The notes: generated from the sequence alone by a model not told the origin. A stretch of DNA of 64,000 nucleotides from Bradyrhizobium sediminis (GCF_018736085.1 NZ_CP076134.1:3234501-3298500); one strand, 5' to 3'. Shown: positions 1-11,712, counted from the first letter of the stretch. Numbers and translations: made by a program.

Positions 1-454
1 CGGTGCCGGCGAGACCCTCGCGCAGGGTCTTGACCACCGGAATGGCGGCGCCGACCGCCGCCTCGAAATTCAGCGCGCCGCCGTGTTTTTCGGCGGCATG
101 GGCCAGGCGCAATCCATGCTTGGCGATCAGCGCCTTGTTGGCGGTCACCACCGACTTGCCGGATTTCAGCGCCGCCTCGATCGCCGACAGCGCGGGATCG
201 CCGGAACCGCCCATCAATTCGACGAAGCAATCGATGCCGGGATCGCTGGCCAGCGCCAGCGGGCTCCTGGCCCATTCGATGCCGCGCAGGTCGAGCTTGC
301 GCTTCTTCACCTTGGAACGCGCGGTGACGGCGACCACGCGCACGCCGCGTCCGCAGCGCGCCGACAGCGTCCGGCTCTGCTCTTCGATGAGGCGGACGAC
401 TTCGGCGCCAACAGTGCCGAGCCCCGCAATACCCACTTTCAGGGGTGCGACCAT
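1..454 (-). CDS. hom: Homoserine dehydrogenase, N-terminal part (gene runs off the window)
   Basis: NADP-dependent homoserine dehydrogenase, which reduces aspartate semialdehyde to homoserine on the way to threonine and methionine. Reading the minus strand from ATG at 454 gives MVAPLKVGIAGLGTVGAEVV, a Rossmann start with the G-x-G-x-x-G loop (residues 11-16), then the family stretch ELMGGSGDPALSAIEAAL and SVVTANKALIAKHG, where the lysine of the NKAL motif binds cofactor. Only about 151 codons are present; the catalytic and ACT domains lie beyond position 1. It follows the aminotransferase by 80 bp on the same strand, a common pairing in alphaproteobacteria, although a palindromic repeat lies between. 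Identity is secure; the full length cannot be judged. Confidence 0.93.
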   Translation of the reverse strand, partial: MVAPLKVGIAGLGTVGAEVVRLIEEQSRTLSARCGRGVRVVAVTARSKVKKRKLDLRGIEWARSPLALASDPGIDCFVELMGGSGDPALSAIEAALKSGKSVVTANKALIAKHGLRLAHAAEKHGGALNFEAAVGAAIPVVKTLREGLAGT

Positions 455-488
455 GAGGAAGAAGACCTGCCGAGGAGACTTGAACTAA

Positions 489-534
489 GCATGATCTGGT
501 CCGAAAATTGGAAGTCCACTTTTCGGGATCATGC
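489..534. repeat. Imperfect palindromic repeat between aminotransferase and hom
   Basis: The arms AGCATGATC and GATCATGC enclose an imperfectly paired centre containing TCCGAAAA and TTTTCGGG, so the whole 46 bp can fold as one hairpin. This matches from memory a short palindrome scattered widely through intergenic DNA of Bradyrhizobium relatives. It sits between two co-oriented genes and could act as a transcript-end or processing hairpin; that role is inference. Confidence 0.6.
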
Positions 535-1755
535 CTACCGCCGGTTGGCGAGAGGAACCACGTTGTGCAACGTTTCAATGCCGCTTTCAAGGAAGCGGCG
601 CACGCCGCGGGCGGCCTGGCGGATACGTTGCTCGTTTTCCACCATCGCGATGCGGACATAGCCCTCGCCGTGCTCGCCGAAGGCGACCCCCGGCGACACC
701 ACCACGCCCGATTTCTCGACCATCAGGGTCGCGAACTGCATGCTGCCGACGTCGCGGAATGCCTTGGGCAGCGGCGCCCAGGCGAACATCGAGGCTTCCG
801 GCGGCGGGATATCCCACCCTGCCCGGCCGAATGACTCGACCAGCGCGTCGCGGCGCTTGCGGTAGGTTTCGCGCATCTCACGGATGCAGTCGTCCGGACC
901 GTTCAATGCCGCGGTCGCGGCCACCTGGATCGGCGTGAACGCGCCATAATCCAGATAGGATTTCACCCGCGCCAATGCGGCGATGATGCGGTCATTGCCG
1001 ACGGCAAAGCCCATCCGCCAGCCGGCCATCGAGAACGTCTTCGACATCGAGGTGAATTCCACGGTCACGTCGATCGCGCCGGGAACCTGCAGCACCGAGG
1101 GCGGCGGGTTGTTGTCGTCGAAATAGACTTCCGCATAAGCGAGATCCGACAGGATGAAGATATCGTGCTTCTTCGCGAACGCGACCAGATCCTTGTAGAA
1201 ATCGAGGCTCGCGACATAAGCGGTCGGATTGGACGGATAGCAGACCACCAGAGCCAGCGGTTTCGGGATCGAATGGATGATGGCGCGTTCCACCGCCTCG
1301 AAGAATTGCGGGGTCGGTTCCGATGGAACCGAACGGATCACGCCGCCGGCCATCAGGAAGCCGAAGGCATGGATCGGATAGCTCGGATTGGGACACAGAA
1401 TGACGTCGCCGGGTGCGGTGATCGCCTGCGCGACGTTGGCGAACCCCTCCTTCGAGCCCAGGGTGGCGACGATCTGGGTCTCCGGATTGAGTTTCACGCC
1501 GAAGCGACGGCCGTAATAGGCGGCCTGCGCCTTGCGCAAGCCGGTAATGCCGCGCGAGGCCGAATAGCGGTCGGTCCGCGGCTTGCCCAAGGTTTCCTTG
1601 AGCTTTTCGATCACATGGGGCGGCGTCGACAGGTCGGGATTGCCCATACCGAGATCGATGATATCGGCGCCGGCATTCCGCGCGGCCGCCTTGGCCCGGT
1701 TGACCTGCTCAAACACGTAAGGCGGCAAACGGCGGATGCGGTAAAATTCTTCCAT
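535..1755 (-). CDS. Class I/II PLP aminotransferase (AlaC / LL-DAP-aminotransferase-like)
   Basis: Fold-type I aminotransferase of the AlaC/DapL-like group; the likely reaction is alanine or aspartate transamination. Visible motifs are MGNPDL and PPHVIEKL near the N-terminus, YPSNPTAY (substrate/PLP Asn region), LSDLAYAEVYFD (PLP-pyridine Asp and Tyr) and SMSKTFSMAGWRMGF with the Schiff-base lysine. The open frame extends to 1842, but family members begin near MEEFYRIRRLPPYVFEQ, so ATG 1755 is chosen (ATG 1764 is the alternative). About 406 residues, normal for the family. Gene order with hom suggests amino acid biosynthesis of the aspartate family, but exact substrate cannot be read from sequence. 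Confidence 0.9.
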   Translation of the reverse strand: MEEFYRIRRLPPYVFEQVNRAKAAARNAGADIIDLGMGNPDLSTPPHVIEKLKETLGKPRTDRYSASRGITGLRKAQAAYYGRRFGVKLNPETQIVATLGSKEGFANVAQAITAPGDVILCPNPSYPIHAFGFLMAGGVIRSVPSEPTPQFFEAVERAIIHSIPKPLALVVCYPSNPTAYVASLDFYKDLVAFAKKHDIFILSDLAYAEVYFDDNNPPPSVLQVPGAIDVTVEFTSMSKTFSMAGWRMGFAVGNDRIIAALARVKSYLDYGAFTPIQVAATAALNGPDDCIREMRETYRKRRDALVESFGRAGWDIPPPEASMFAWAPLPKAFRDVGSMQFATLMVEKSGVVVSPGVAFGEHGEGYVRIAMVENEQRIRQAARGVRRFLESGIETLHNVVPLANRR

Positions 1756-1937
1756 CGGTCTCATAGCTCCGGAAGCGGGTCGGGCAGGGATCGCCAGCGT
1801 AGCTTGCAGCGGAACTCGATTCCGCGCAGAAAGCACGCTCAATCAATGATTTAGGCCAAATTCCGCGCCAAACCATTAAATCGGGATTGTTTTACCACGC
1901 AAGCGCCGCTGCGCCAGCCGTAATAGCGCGCACTTGT

Positions 1938-2240
1938 TCACTTTGCGGCGGAGTTTTTCGCGGCGGCGGAGGCCTGCCGGTCCCGAGCAGCGGCCAATTC
2001 GCGCTGGATCTGGGCCTGCGCGGCCGGCGGCAGCGCGGCCTCCTCGCGATCGGGAGGCAGATCATGGACCGGGAGGTAGGCGCCGGCTTCCTTCGGCCGC
2101 GCCGGTGCATCGGCCGGGGTGCCGACCAGCGGCAGATCGGCGATCGACGTCGAGCAGCCACTGAGCGCGAGCGCCGACAGCAACAGCGCTCCCACTGCAA
2201 TCGCCCTCATGTGCCGATTGGCCGTCATCCGTTTGAACAT
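1938..2240 (-). CDS. Small putative lipoprotein
   Basis: About 100 residues with a basic n-region, a hydrophobic stretch AVGALLLSALALSGC and a lipobox (L-S-G-C) whose cysteine would be acylated, so an envelope lipoprotein is likely. The mature part is short, rich in Pro and Ala, and has no recognised domain (KEAGAYLPVHDLPPDREEA is the best conserved-looking stretch). ATG 2240, 2225 and 2210 are all possible starts; each keeps the signal peptide, and none has a strong ribosome binding site. It is divergent from the PHA synthase gene. Function unknown. Confidence 0.7.
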   Translation of the reverse strand: MFKRMTANRHMRAIAVGALLLSALALSGCSTSIADLPLVGTPADAPARPKEAGAYLPVHDLPPDREEAALPPAAQAQIQRELAAARDRQASAAAKNSAAK

Positions 2241-2309
2241 CCCCGGTCAGCTGTTAAGCCGCTGGTATGAGCCTTGCAGCGCCATAACGTCTAGTTCCTC
2301 TGATCTGGC

Positions 2310-2345
2310 CTAATCGTTCAAACCATTGTCGCCCGAAACGATTAG
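2310..2345. promoter_or_regulatory. Inverted repeat in the lipoprotein/phaC divergent region
   Basis: CTAATCGTT (2310-2318) and AACGATTAG (2337-2345) form a perfect 9-bp inverted repeat with 18 bp between arms. It lies in the 261-bp gap shared by the divergent lipoprotein and PHA synthase genes, so it could be an operator (for example of a PHA regulator) or a transcript hairpin. No known motif was recognised and nothing else is evident in this gap. Confidence 0.3.
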
Positions 2346-2501
2346 AGCCGAAACAACAAAACGGAGCGTTGGGGCCTCAATATGTCGGAACCAAGAAATT
2401 CTATCGCAGTGCAACAGCGCGGGTGCGGAAGGTTAACCGCAAAGCCGTCCGCGCCGATTGCGCGCGGTGACGAACTTGAAATGAATCGATAGTGTCCGCC
2501 C

Positions 2502-4307
2502 ATGAGTGAAGTCACGACCGAGACCCAGGCTGCGAGGAAGTTCGACCCCGAAGCCTTCGCCATGAACCTTGCGAAGGCGCTGGAGAGCAGTGGCCAGGCG
2601 CTCGCGGCCTATCTGAAGCCGCGCGAGAACGGCGAAGCCAAGGACAAGCCGCCGAGTGAACTCAACGAGCTGATCAAGACTTTTACCGCGGTCGCGGAAT
2701 ATTGGCTGTCGGACAACGAGCGATCGGCGGACCTGCAGGCCAAGATCGCCAAGGCCTATCTCGATCTGTGGGGCTCGTCGGTGCGCCGGCTGGCCGGCGA
2801 ACAGGCGGCGCCTGCGATCCAACCCTCCCCGCGCGACAAGCGCTTCCAGGACCCGGAGTGGAGATCGAACCAGTTCTTCGATTTCGTGATGCAGCTCTAT
2901 CTGCTGACCACGCAGTGGGCGCAGGACCTGGTGCAAAACGCCGAAGGCCTCGATCCGCACACCCGCAAGAAAGCCGAGTTCTACGTCAAGCAAATCACCA
3001 ACGCGCTGGCGCCGTCGAATTTCGTCCTCACCAATCCGGAAGTGCTGCGCGAGACGCTGACCTCCAACGCCGGCAACCTGGTGCGCGGCATGAAGATGCT
3101 GGCCGAGGACATAGAGGCCGGCCGCGGCACGCTGCGGATCCGGCAGTCCGACCCCTCCAATCTCGAGGTCGGCGTCAACATGGCGACGACGCCGGGCAAG
3201 GTGATCTTCCAGAACGACTTGATGCAGCTGATCCAGTATCAGCCTTCGACGGAAACCGTGCTGCGCACGCCGCTTCTGATCGTGCCGCCATGGATCAACA
3301 AGTTCTACATCCTCGATCTCAAGCCGGAGAAATCCTACATCAAGTGGTGCGTCGATCAGGGCATCACCGTGTTCGTGATCTCGTGGGTCAACCCGGACAA
3401 GAAGCTCGGCCAGAAAACCTTCGAGGACTACATGAAGGAAGGCCCGCTGACGGCGATGGACGTCATCGAGAAGGTGACCGGCGAAATGAAGGTTCACACC
3501 GCGGGCTATTGCGTCGGCGGCACCCTGCTCGCCTCGACGCTGGCGTGGCTTGCGGAAAAGCGCCGGGTACGCGTGACATCCGCCACCTTCTTTGCCGCCC
3601 AGGTCGACTTCACCCATGCCGGCGACCTCCTGGTATTCGTCGACGAAGACCAGATCTCGGCGCTGGAGCGCGACATGCGGGCGGCGGGCGTGCTCGAAGG
3701 CAGCAAGATGGCGATGGCTTTCAACATGCTGCGCTCGAACGACCTGATCTGGCCCTATGTCGTCAGCAACTACCTGAAGGGACAGCCGCCCTCCTCGTTC
3801 GATCTCCTGCACTGGAATTCGGATGCGACGCGGATGCCGGCGGCGAACCATTCCTACTATTTGCGCAACTGCTACCTGGAGAACCGGCTGTCGGCCGGCA
3901 CCATGGTGCTCGACAACACGCTGCTCGACCTGTCGAAGGTGAAGGTGCCGGTCTACAATCTGGCAACCCGCGAGGATCACATCGCGCCGGCGGATTCGGT
4001 GCTGTACGGCTCGCAATTCTTCGGCGGGCCGGTGAAATTCGTGCTTTCCGGGTCCGGCCATATCGCCGGCGTGGTCAACCCTCCGGCGTCGGGCAAATAT
4101 CAGTACTGGACCAACGACAATATCAGGGACGTGACGCTCGCGGACTGGCTCAAGGGCGCGCAGGAGCACAAGGGCTCGTGGTGGCCGGACTGGCGCCAAT
4201 GGCTCGAGAGCATCGATGCCGAGACGGTGCCGGCGCGGCAGGTCGGCAGCGACGCGCTGCCGCCGATCGAGGACGCGCCGGGCAGCTACGTCCGGGTTCG
4301 CGCGTAG
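2502..4307 (+). CDS. phaC: Class I poly(3-hydroxyalkanoate) synthase
   Basis: Polymerises (R)-3-hydroxyacyl-CoA into PHA storage granules in the cytoplasm. The 601-residue length is typical of class I synthases. The lipase-like nucleophile box is GYCVGGT with Cys337; the other triad members are visible as Asp492 in [10 protein letters not shown] and His520 in [12 protein letters not shown]. The N-terminal part carries the usual helical domain ([20 protein letters not shown]), and [19 protein letters not shown] opens the alpha/beta-hydrolase domain. It is followed 70 bp downstream by a MAPEG protein; no phaR, phaA or phaB is nearby, as is common in rhizobia. Confidence 0.97.
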   Translation: MSEVTTETQAARKFDPEAFAMNLAKALESSGQALAAYLKPRENGEAKDKPPSELNELIKTFTAVAEYWLSDNERSADLQAKIAKAYLDLWGSSVRRLAGEQAAPAIQPSPRDKRFQDPEWRSNQFFDFVMQLYLLTTQWAQDLVQNAEGLDPHTRKKAEFYVKQITNALAPSNFVLTNPEVLRETLTSNAGNLVRGMKMLAEDIEAGRGTLRIRQSDPSNLEVGVNMATTPGKVIFQNDLMQLIQYQPSTETVLRTPLLIVPPWINKFYILDLKPEKSYIKWCVDQGITVFVISWVNPDKKLGQKTFEDYMKEGPLTAMDVIEKVTGEMKVHTAGYCVGGTLLASTLAWLAEKRRVRVTSATFFAAQVDFTHAGDLLVFVDEDQISALERDMRAAGVLEGSKMAMAFNMLRSNDLIWPYVVSNYLKGQPPSSFDLLHWNSDATRMPAANHSYYLRNCYLENRLSAGTMVLDNTLLDLSKVKVPVYNLATREDHIAPADSVLYGSQFFGGPVKFVLSGSGHIAGVVNPPASGKYQYWTNDNIRDVTLADWLKGAQEHKGSWWPDWRQWLESIDAETVPARQVGSDALPPIEDAPGSYVRVRA

Positions 4308-4378
4308 CGCAACGGTACCAGCTTAGGTTATAAATCAGCCGTCCCGCCCGGGATTCGAAATTGAGTGAGGGGGAAACC

Positions 4379-4777
4379 ATGACGCGCGAACTGTTCTGGC
4401 TGACGCTGACGGTGATTTTGACGGGGCTGATGTGGATCCCGTACGTGCTCAACCGCTGCCAGGTGCGCGGCCTCATGGGCGCGATGGCCAATCCGTCGCG
4501 CAACGACAAGCCGCATGCGGAATGGGCCAATCGCATGATGTTCGCGCATGACAATGCGGTCGAGAACCTCATCATCTTTGCGCCGCTGGTGCTGATCCTC
4601 AACTCGATCGATTATTCGACCAAATGGACGGTTCTGGCCTGCGCGGTGTATTTCTGGTCCCGCGTCGCGCACCTGATCGTCTACACCCTCGGCCTGCCGG
4701 TGTTCCGCACCCTCGCCTTCACCGTCGGCTTCTTTGCGCAAGCCGTGCTGGCGCTGGCGATCTTCAAGCTGCTGTGA
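4379..4777 (+). CDS. MAPEG-family membrane protein
   Basis: Four-helix membrane protein of the MAPEG superfamily (membrane-associated proteins in eicosanoid and glutathione metabolism). Hydrophobic segments are FWLTLTVILTGLMWIPYVL, NLIIFAPLVLILNS, WTVLACAVYFWSRVAHLIV and FTVGFFAQAVLALAIF; the HDNAVENL and FWSRVAHL stretches carry the family polar residues. The frame is open back to a TTG at 4361, but ATG 4379 has an AGGGGG ribosome binding site five bases upstream, giving 132 residues. Possible glutathione-linked detoxification role; substrate unknown. Confidence 0.85.
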   Translation: MTRELFWLTLTVILTGLMWIPYVLNRCQVRGLMGAMANPSRNDKPHAEWANRMMFAHDNAVENLIIFAPLVLILNSIDYSTKWTVLACAVYFWSRVAHLIVYTLGLPVFRTLAFTVGFFAQAVLALAIFKLL

Positions 4778-4789
4778 GAACAGAGGGGG

Positions 4790-5382
4790 TCAGAGGCTCT
4801 TGCGGGCCACCACGAACAGCATCTCGGCCCATTCGTTGTCGAAGCCTCTGACTTCGCCCTGCTCGATCGACAGCGAACTCCAGCTGCCGGCGCCGGAGTA
4901 AGTGGCGCGCAGCCATTCCGGCGACGGATAATTGTAGTAGCGGTTGAGCGTATCCCGGCCGTCTTCCTCGCCGGCCTTGAAGCTGGCGTAGAACTGGCCG
5001 CCGGGCTTCAGCGCCCGCCAGATCAGGGTCAGCACCTGCGCAAGCTCGGGCCGAGGCACGTGCAGCAGGCAGGCGTTGGCCCAGACGCCGTCATAGGCTT
5101 CGAGCTCGTCGAGGTCATGGAACAGCAGCGTCTCGACCGGACGCCCGAGCCGGCGCGATGCCTCGGCCGCCAGTTCCGGCGAACCGTCGGTGGGGCGAAC
5201 GTCGAATCCCGCCGCCAGCATTTGCGCGGAATCGGCGCCGGCGCCGCATCCGAGTTCGAGGATCGTCGCCCCCGGAGGCAGCAGCGCGAGAAAGCGGGTC
5301 AGCCGCGTGTGTGCTTGGCGATCTCGCGCGCGGCATAGGCTCGCGCGTTGCTGCGGTAGAACCGGAGCGTATCCTCGTCCAC
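4790..5382 (-). CDS. Class I SAM-dependent methyltransferase with an apparent frameshift
   Basis: The downstream part encodes a complete Rossmann methyltransferase: ILELGCGAGADSAQML (motif I, SAM binding), FDVRPTDGSPELAAEA, LLFHDLDELEAYDGVWANACLLH and LKPGGQFYASFKAG. The likely true start is GTG at 5382, with GAGGAG five bases upstream, reading VDEDTLRFYRSNARAYAAREIAKHTR; that frame stops at 5299, while the catalytic domain continues in the next frame from about 5312. The switch lies in a CACACAC run, so one indel separates the halves. The uninterrupted frame starting at 5437 reads nonsense until residue about 43 and overlaps argC, so it is not credible as a start. Either a recent pseudogene or a sequencing error. 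Confidence 0.75.
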
Positions 5383-5423
5383 GGTAACTCCTCAAATCAG
5401 GGAACGGCGTGGTATGCCCTGCC

Positions 5424-6413
5424 TTACGTTTCGGCAAACCCCAGCATCAAACGCATGTTCTGCACCGCCGCACCCGATGCGCCTTTGCCGAGGTTGTCGA
5501 GACGCGCGACGAGAAGCGCCTGTCGGTGTTTTTCGCTCGCGAATACGTAGAGCTCGAGCATATTGGTCTCGTTGAGCGCCTCCGGCTCGAGCCGTCCGCT
5601 TTTTGCAGCCGCATTGTCGAGCGGCATGACCGAGACATATTTGCTCCCGCCGTAGCGCTTTGCCAGCGCGGCATGGAGATCCGCACCATCAGGCTTGCCC
5701 GGAAGTGTGTCGAGATGGAAAGGCACCGACACCAGCATGCCCTGTCGGTAATTGCCGACCGACGGCACGAAGATGGGCCGGCGCGCGAGATTTGCGTAAA
5801 GCTGGGTTTCAGGCACGTGCTTGTGCTCGAAGCCGAGGCCATAGAGCTCAAAAGCCGGCGCCGTGCCGTCTTCGAAGCTTGCAATCATGGATTTGCCACC
5901 GCCCGAATAGCCGCTGACCGCATTGATGGTGACCGGGTAGTCCGCCGGCACAAGACCGGCATCGACGAGTGGCCGCAGCAGCGCCACGGCGCCGGTCGGA
6001 TAGCAGCCGGGGTTTGAGACTTTCCGCGCCGTCCGGATTTTGTCCGCCTGATCCGGCGCGAGTTCCGGGAAGCCGTAGGTCCAGTCGCTAGCGACCCGAA
6101 ACGCCGTCGAGGCATCCAGGATCTTGGGAGCTTTGCCTCCCATGCTGTCGATCAGCGCGACGGTTTCTTTCGCAGCATCATCGGGCAGACAGAGGATGAC
6201 GAGATCCACTTCCTCCATCAGCGCAAGCTTTGCCGCCGCGTCCTTGCGCTTTTCCTCAGCTATGCTTTTCACCGTGACGTCGTTCTGAGCGCCAAGGCGC
6301 TCGCGAATGCCGAGGCCCGTCGTTCCGGACGCACCGTCGACGAAGACGGCTGGCCTCTTCGAGGCGCCGGCGGATGGGAGCTGGCCTTTCGGCTGGGTGT
6401 CGGAGACGGTCAT
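5424..6413 (-). CDS. argC: N-acetyl-gamma-glutamyl-phosphate reductase, type 2
   Basis: Reduces N-acetylglutamyl phosphate to the semialdehyde in arginine biosynthesis, using [23 protein letters not shown] is the nucleotide-binding loop typical of the short type-2 family, and [17 protein letters not shown] holds the catalytic cysteine. The frame is open upstream to 6683 but that segment is antisense-like and overlaps the next gene; ATG 6413 ([11 protein letters not shown]) gives 329 residues, close to the family length. Its ATG overlaps the stop of the PaiB-like gene as ATGA, so the two are probably translationally coupled. Confidence 0.94.
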   Translation of the reverse strand: MTVSDTQPKGQLPSAGASKRPAVFVDGASGTTGLGIRERLGAQNDVTVKSIAEEKRKDAAAKLALMEEVDLVILCLPDDAAKETVALIDSMGGKAPKILDASTAFRVASDWTYGFPELAPDQADKIRTARKVSNPGCYPTGAVALLRPLVDAGLVPADYPVTINAVSGYSGGGKSMIASFEDGTAPAFELYGLGFEHKHVPETQLYANLARRPIFVPSVGNYRQGMLVSVPFHLDTLPGKPDGADLHAALAKRYGGSKYVSVMPLDNAAAKSGRLEPEALNETNMLELYVFASEKHRQALLVARLDNLGKGASGAAVQNMRLMLGFAET

Positions 6414-7093
6414 GGCGCGTTCCTTCCATCCGCGGGGATACTGACATTCAATGATGACATGTAGTTCAACTGCGGCCGCAGCGCGACCATCTGGTCTCCG
6501 ATTGTCCGTGCGGCCGCATCGTGCTGTTGCGTCAGCGCCGAGGCAATCGCCAGATGGTCGGCGTCGGATTTGTGCTGGTTGAGCTTGAAACTGCCCTCGA
6601 CTTCTTCGACCGTCATGACCAGACCCACGATCGCCTTCTTCATCGCATCCAGGCGGCCGGCCGTCATCTTCGAGGACAGCCATGGCGGTTTCGGCGCCAG
6701 CCAGTTTTCGAACTTGGCGCTCAGGGTGTCGAGATGCCGGCCGAGTTCATCGCCGGACAAGGGCCGCACGGTGCCGGTGAGATGCACGGCCTTGTAAAGC
6801 CAGGTCGGCACCTGATCCGGCGAGGCGTACCAGTCCGGCGACACATAGGCGTCGGCGCCGTTGACGGCCATCAGCCATGACGATGCCCCGTCCGCAAGGC
6901 TCGCCAGCGGATTATGGCGCGCGACGTGAAACATAGCCTGCGGCGTACCGTCGTCGGCCGAGGTGAGAAAGAACGGCAGCGAGGACGCGACCGGCCGCGA
7001 GCCGTTCCACGCGCAGACCGTGCCGAATCCGCGCGCTTCCGCAAAGGCGAGGCTTGCGGCGCGATCGGTCTTGAACATGGGAGGCGTGTACAT
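6410..7093 (-). CDS. PaiB-like FMN-binding (negative regulator family) protein
   Basis: Member of the FMN-binding negative transcriptional regulator family (PaiB of Bacillus; split-barrel flavin-binding fold). Recognisable stretches: [70 protein letters not shown] and the C-terminal [15 protein letters not shown], the last two being family signatures. It has 227 residues, a normal length. It overlaps argC by four bases at its 3' end. In proteobacteria these proteins may be flavin-dependent oxidoreductases rather than true regulators; no DNA-binding domain is visible. Confidence 0.87.
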   Translation of the reverse strand: MYTPPMFKTDRAASLAFAEARGFGTVCAWNGSRPVASSLPFFLTSADDGTPQAMFHVARHNPLASLADGASSWLMAVNGADAYVSPDWYASPDQVPTWLYKAVHLTGTVRPLSGDELGRHLDTLSAKFENWLAPKPPWLSSKMTAGRLDAMKKAIVGLVMTVEEVEGSFKLNQHKSDADHLAIASALTQQHDAAARTIGDQMVALRPQLNYMSSLNVSIPADGRNAP

Positions 7094-7356
7094 CTTCGGA
7101 CTCCGGCTTGACGTTGGGAGCCGCCGGGTCAGATCACGCTGCAGTAAAAGAAGATGCCGCGGACCGGATCCGGCGGCAGGGGCGACAATCTCAGACGCAA
7201 ACGTCCGCCCATACCGCGAAAGTGCGACGGCGGCGAGCGGTCAGGATGGTCGCAGCGTTGATCATGGGCGCGGGCTATAAGGCCGCGCTGCAATACGGTC
7301 AAGCCGAAAGACAAGGCCGCCCGCACGGGACGGCCTGCCCGGTTCCTCGGCGGCGG

Positions 7357-8340
7357 CTACAGCACCGGCTGCCACGCCACCGGATTGTACCGATAGCCGT
7401 TGCCGTCCTTCTCGATATAAGCGGCGGCCGGGAACGAATAATGGAAGGCCTGGACCATCATCCTGTCGGCGACCAGGCGGTCGTAGAGCTTTCGCCGCGT
7501 CTCTTCGGCCTTCGGCCCGTCCATGTCGAACGAGGCGTGCCATCCCGGGTTGCGAACGAATAGTTGCGGCAGGTTGGTTACGTCGGCCTGGACGACCACG
7601 CTCTGCGACCCCGACGAAACGATGTGGGAAGTGTGGCCGGGCGTATGGCCGGGGGTCGCCACGGCCTGGATACCCGCTATCAGTTCCTTGCCGCCCTCGT
7701 ATTGCGTGACCTTGCCACCCAACGCGCCGAAGATGCGGCGAACGTTGGCAAAGGCACCTTTCATTCCTTCGGGCGCGCGGCTGGCGTTACCCTCATCCAT
7801 CCAGAACGCCCACTCGCCTGCTGGCACCAGGATCTCGGCATTCGCGAAGGCCGGCTTTCCGTCCGCGGTCACGAGGCCGCCGATGTGGTCACCGTGGAAA
7901 TGCGAGATCACCACCATGTCGATGGTCTTGGCGTCGATTCCGGCCGCCGCGAGATTCGTGTGATATTGGCCGACCCATCCCTTGCTCGTCTCGTAAGCCG
8001 CCGGACCATTCCCCGTATCGATGGCAATCAATTTCGTGCCGGTGTTGACCACCACGGGATTGAAGAAGAAGGGAAACTTGTCCTTTTCCAGAAAAGATGC
8101 CTGGAGCGCGGCATTGACCTCGTCCTTGCTGGCGTTCTTGACCAGGGTATCGGGGAGCGGACCCGACCGGGTCCCATCGGTAACGACGGTGACTTCGAAG
8201 TCGCCGACCTTGTAGCGGTAGACGCCCGGCGCCTGCTTGCCCGCGGCGGGTGCGGCGGCCTCGGCATTCCGGACTTGCAGCAAGGGTGAAGCCGCGAGAG
8301 CTGCGGCGCCGGCAAGCGCGTGACGTCGTGTCAGTTCCAT
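7357..8340 (-). CDS. Tat-exported metallo-beta-lactamase-fold hydrolase
   Basis: Metallo-beta-lactamase superfamily protein of 327 residues. The N-terminus TRRHALAGAAALAASPLL is a Tat-type signal (twin Arg) ending near NAEAAAP, so a periplasmic protein is predicted. The metal site HFHGDH is at residues 147-152, with further ligands in TPGHTPGH and QADVTNLPQLF. Such proteins include quorum-quenching lactonases and thioesterase-like enzymes; the substrate here is not evident. The 263 bp upstream of the PaiB-like gene, beyond this gene's 3' end, holds nothing recognised. Confidence 0.88.
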   Translation of the reverse strand: MELTRRHALAGAAALAASPLLQVRNAEAAAPAAGKQAPGVYRYKVGDFEVTVVTDGTRSGPLPDTLVKNASKDEVNAALQASFLEKDKFPFFFNPVVVNTGTKLIAIDTGNGPAAYETSKGWVGQYHTNLAAAGIDAKTIDMVVISHFHGDHIGGLVTADGKPAFANAEILVPAGEWAFWMDEGNASRAPEGMKGAFANVRRIFGALGGKVTQYEGGKELIAGIQAVATPGHTPGHTSHIVSSGSQSVVVQADVTNLPQLFVRNPGWHASFDMDGPKAEETRRKLYDRLVADRMMVQAFHYSFPAAAYIEKDGNGYRYNPVAWQPVL

Positions 8341-8506
8341 AGTGTCCTCCCAGTGAGACGATGACTGCAGAATTCCCCGCTTCTAGGCATAATGTCCGGG
8401 CGCTCTTACCCGTGTTCCGCGCGCCGCCGGAGCGGGCGCAACGCACGGCATTCAAGGGGGCTAACACCCCCGCACCCGCCTTATTCCGGCCGGGCGGAAT
8501 GCCGCC

Positions 8507-9037
8507 CTATACCGCCCGCCACAGCCATCCGGCGATCAGCGCCATCACGTCGCCAAACAACAGCAGCACCGCCGACCAGACCAGCGCGGATACGAAATTG
8601 GCGATTTGAAATTGCCAGTAAGGCATCTCGAATATGCCGGCCGCGAGAGGCACCGAAGCCCGCAGCGGCCCGAAAAAGCGCCCGATGAAAATGCTGGGTA
8701 CGCCCCAGTCCTTCACAAACGCCTCGCCGCGCTCCAGGATCCCCGGGTAGCGCGACAACGGCCACATCTCGGCGACGTGTTCCTTGTATCGGAAGCCAAA
8801 CCAATAAGAGAGCCAGTCGCCGAGTGCAGCGCCGATCCCGCCGGCCAGCCACACCGGCCAGAAGCTGATGCCGCTGACCCCGATCAGCGCACCGATCGCG
8901 ACCAAAGCCCCCCAGGCCGGGACAACCAGCGAGATGAAAGCGATCGATTCGCCGAATGCGAGCAGGAGCACGATGGGAGCGGCCCAGACCTGATGATCGC
9001 GCACGAAGTCAGCCAAAGCGCGCGTAAAATCTTCCAT
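8507..9037 (-). CDS. DedA-family membrane protein
   Basis: DedA (SNARE-associated/VTT domain) inner-membrane protein, a family implicated in undecaprenyl-phosphate or phospholipid flipping and membrane homeostasis. Family marks are AFGESIAFISLVVPAWGALV, GAALGDWLSYWFGFRY and the FIGRFFGPLRASVPLAAG motif with conserved Arg and Gly residues. The frame is open to 9103, but ATG 9037 (MEDFTRALADFV) is the family-like start, preceded by GGGGAAGG, giving 176 residues, at the short end for DedA. It is separated from the upstream hydrolase by 166 bp and is probably monocistronic. Confidence 0.88.
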   Translation of the reverse strand: MEDFTRALADFVRDHQVWAAPIVLLLAFGESIAFISLVVPAWGALVAIGALIGVSGISFWPVWLAGGIGAALGDWLSYWFGFRYKEHVAEMWPLSRYPGILERGEAFVKDWGVPSIFIGRFFGPLRASVPLAAGIFEMPYWQFQIANFVSALVWSAVLLLFGDVMALIAGWLWRAV

Positions 9038-9330
9038 GTTTAGAGAGCCTTCCCCGGCTGCCGGCCTGATCGAGCGGGACATCGGACCTTTCCGGGATTC
9101 CAATGCCTGAGGACAGGTAAGCCAACCCCTTCCGTGACATCAAGTCACAAAGGCGGGGACTGTGCGTGAGCCCCGGGGTCTCCCGAACGGCTTTACATCC
9201 CCTCCCCACAAACAATGCTGGGAAAAACGGATGATCGGGACCTGGGCCGCGTGGTTGTGCCGGTCGGAATGCCGGCGGGCATCGCCATGGGCATTCAGCG
9301 GAAACTCATGCTGAGGCGATCTGCCGCCCC

Positions 9331-9516
9331 TCAGCTCTGAGGAGGAGGCGGCCGCTTCGGCGGCCGCGGCTTCGCCGCGCGCGGAGGCGTCGGCGCGACG
9401 GGTTGCAGGGTGACGATCACCGGATTTGGCTTGTGATCCAGCGCAGCCCCCGTGACGGCATCCACGCCGATGCCAACCAACCCGCGAATGCGCCCGCCGT
9501 CACTTTTTGAGCTCAT
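9331..9516 (-). CDS. Hypothetical small protein (uncertain)
   Basis: Possible 61-residue protein from ATG 9516 divergent from parE. It begins MSSKSDGGRIRGLVGIGVDA, continues GAALDHKPNPVIVTLQP, and ends in a Pro/Arg-rich tail encoded across a GCGGCCGC-TTCG-GCGGCCGC hairpin (9348-9367). It is the only plausible coding sequence in the 541-bp gap 9038-9578, in which I otherwise see nothing. No domain recognised, no clear ribosome binding site; coding status is a guess based on its sensible composition. Confidence 0.35.
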   Translation of the reverse strand: MSSKSDGGRIRGLVGIGVDAVTGAALDHKPNPVIVTLQPVAPTPPRAAKPRPPKRPPPPQS

Positions 9517-9578
9517 CCGTGGCATAGTCAGAGCAATCGATTCGCCGCGCCCGACGCGCGCGCAACACATGAAGAGCC

Positions 9579-11636
<2,058 letters not shown>

Positions 11637-11693
11637 GGGGCCGGGACCGTCGGGAAGTGTCCGGGGGAGCGGCGTCGATTCCGCTGTCCCCAT

Positions 11694-11712
11694 GCGGATT
11701 TGCCGCCTTTTT
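11694..11712 (+). terminator. Weak intrinsic terminator after parE
   Basis: GCGG-ATTTG-CCGC hairpin followed by C and five T residues, 58 bp downstream of the parE stop. The stem is only four GC pairs, so confidence is limited. Confidence 0.35.

Noticed and set aside
2433..4199. 588-residue frame antisense to the PHA synthase gene
   Set aside because: High-GC shadow of a gene with intact motifs; Arg/His/Leu-rich composition, no domain, no ribosome binding site.
5115..5550. Several overlapping frames around the methyltransferase start
   Set aside because: They arise from the GC-rich context and the frameshift; none has a start signal apart from the GTG at 5382.
9348..9367. GCGGCCGC-TTCG-GCGGCCGC perfect hairpin as a terminator
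   Set aside because: No T run on either strand and located within a possible small coding region; kept only as a remark.
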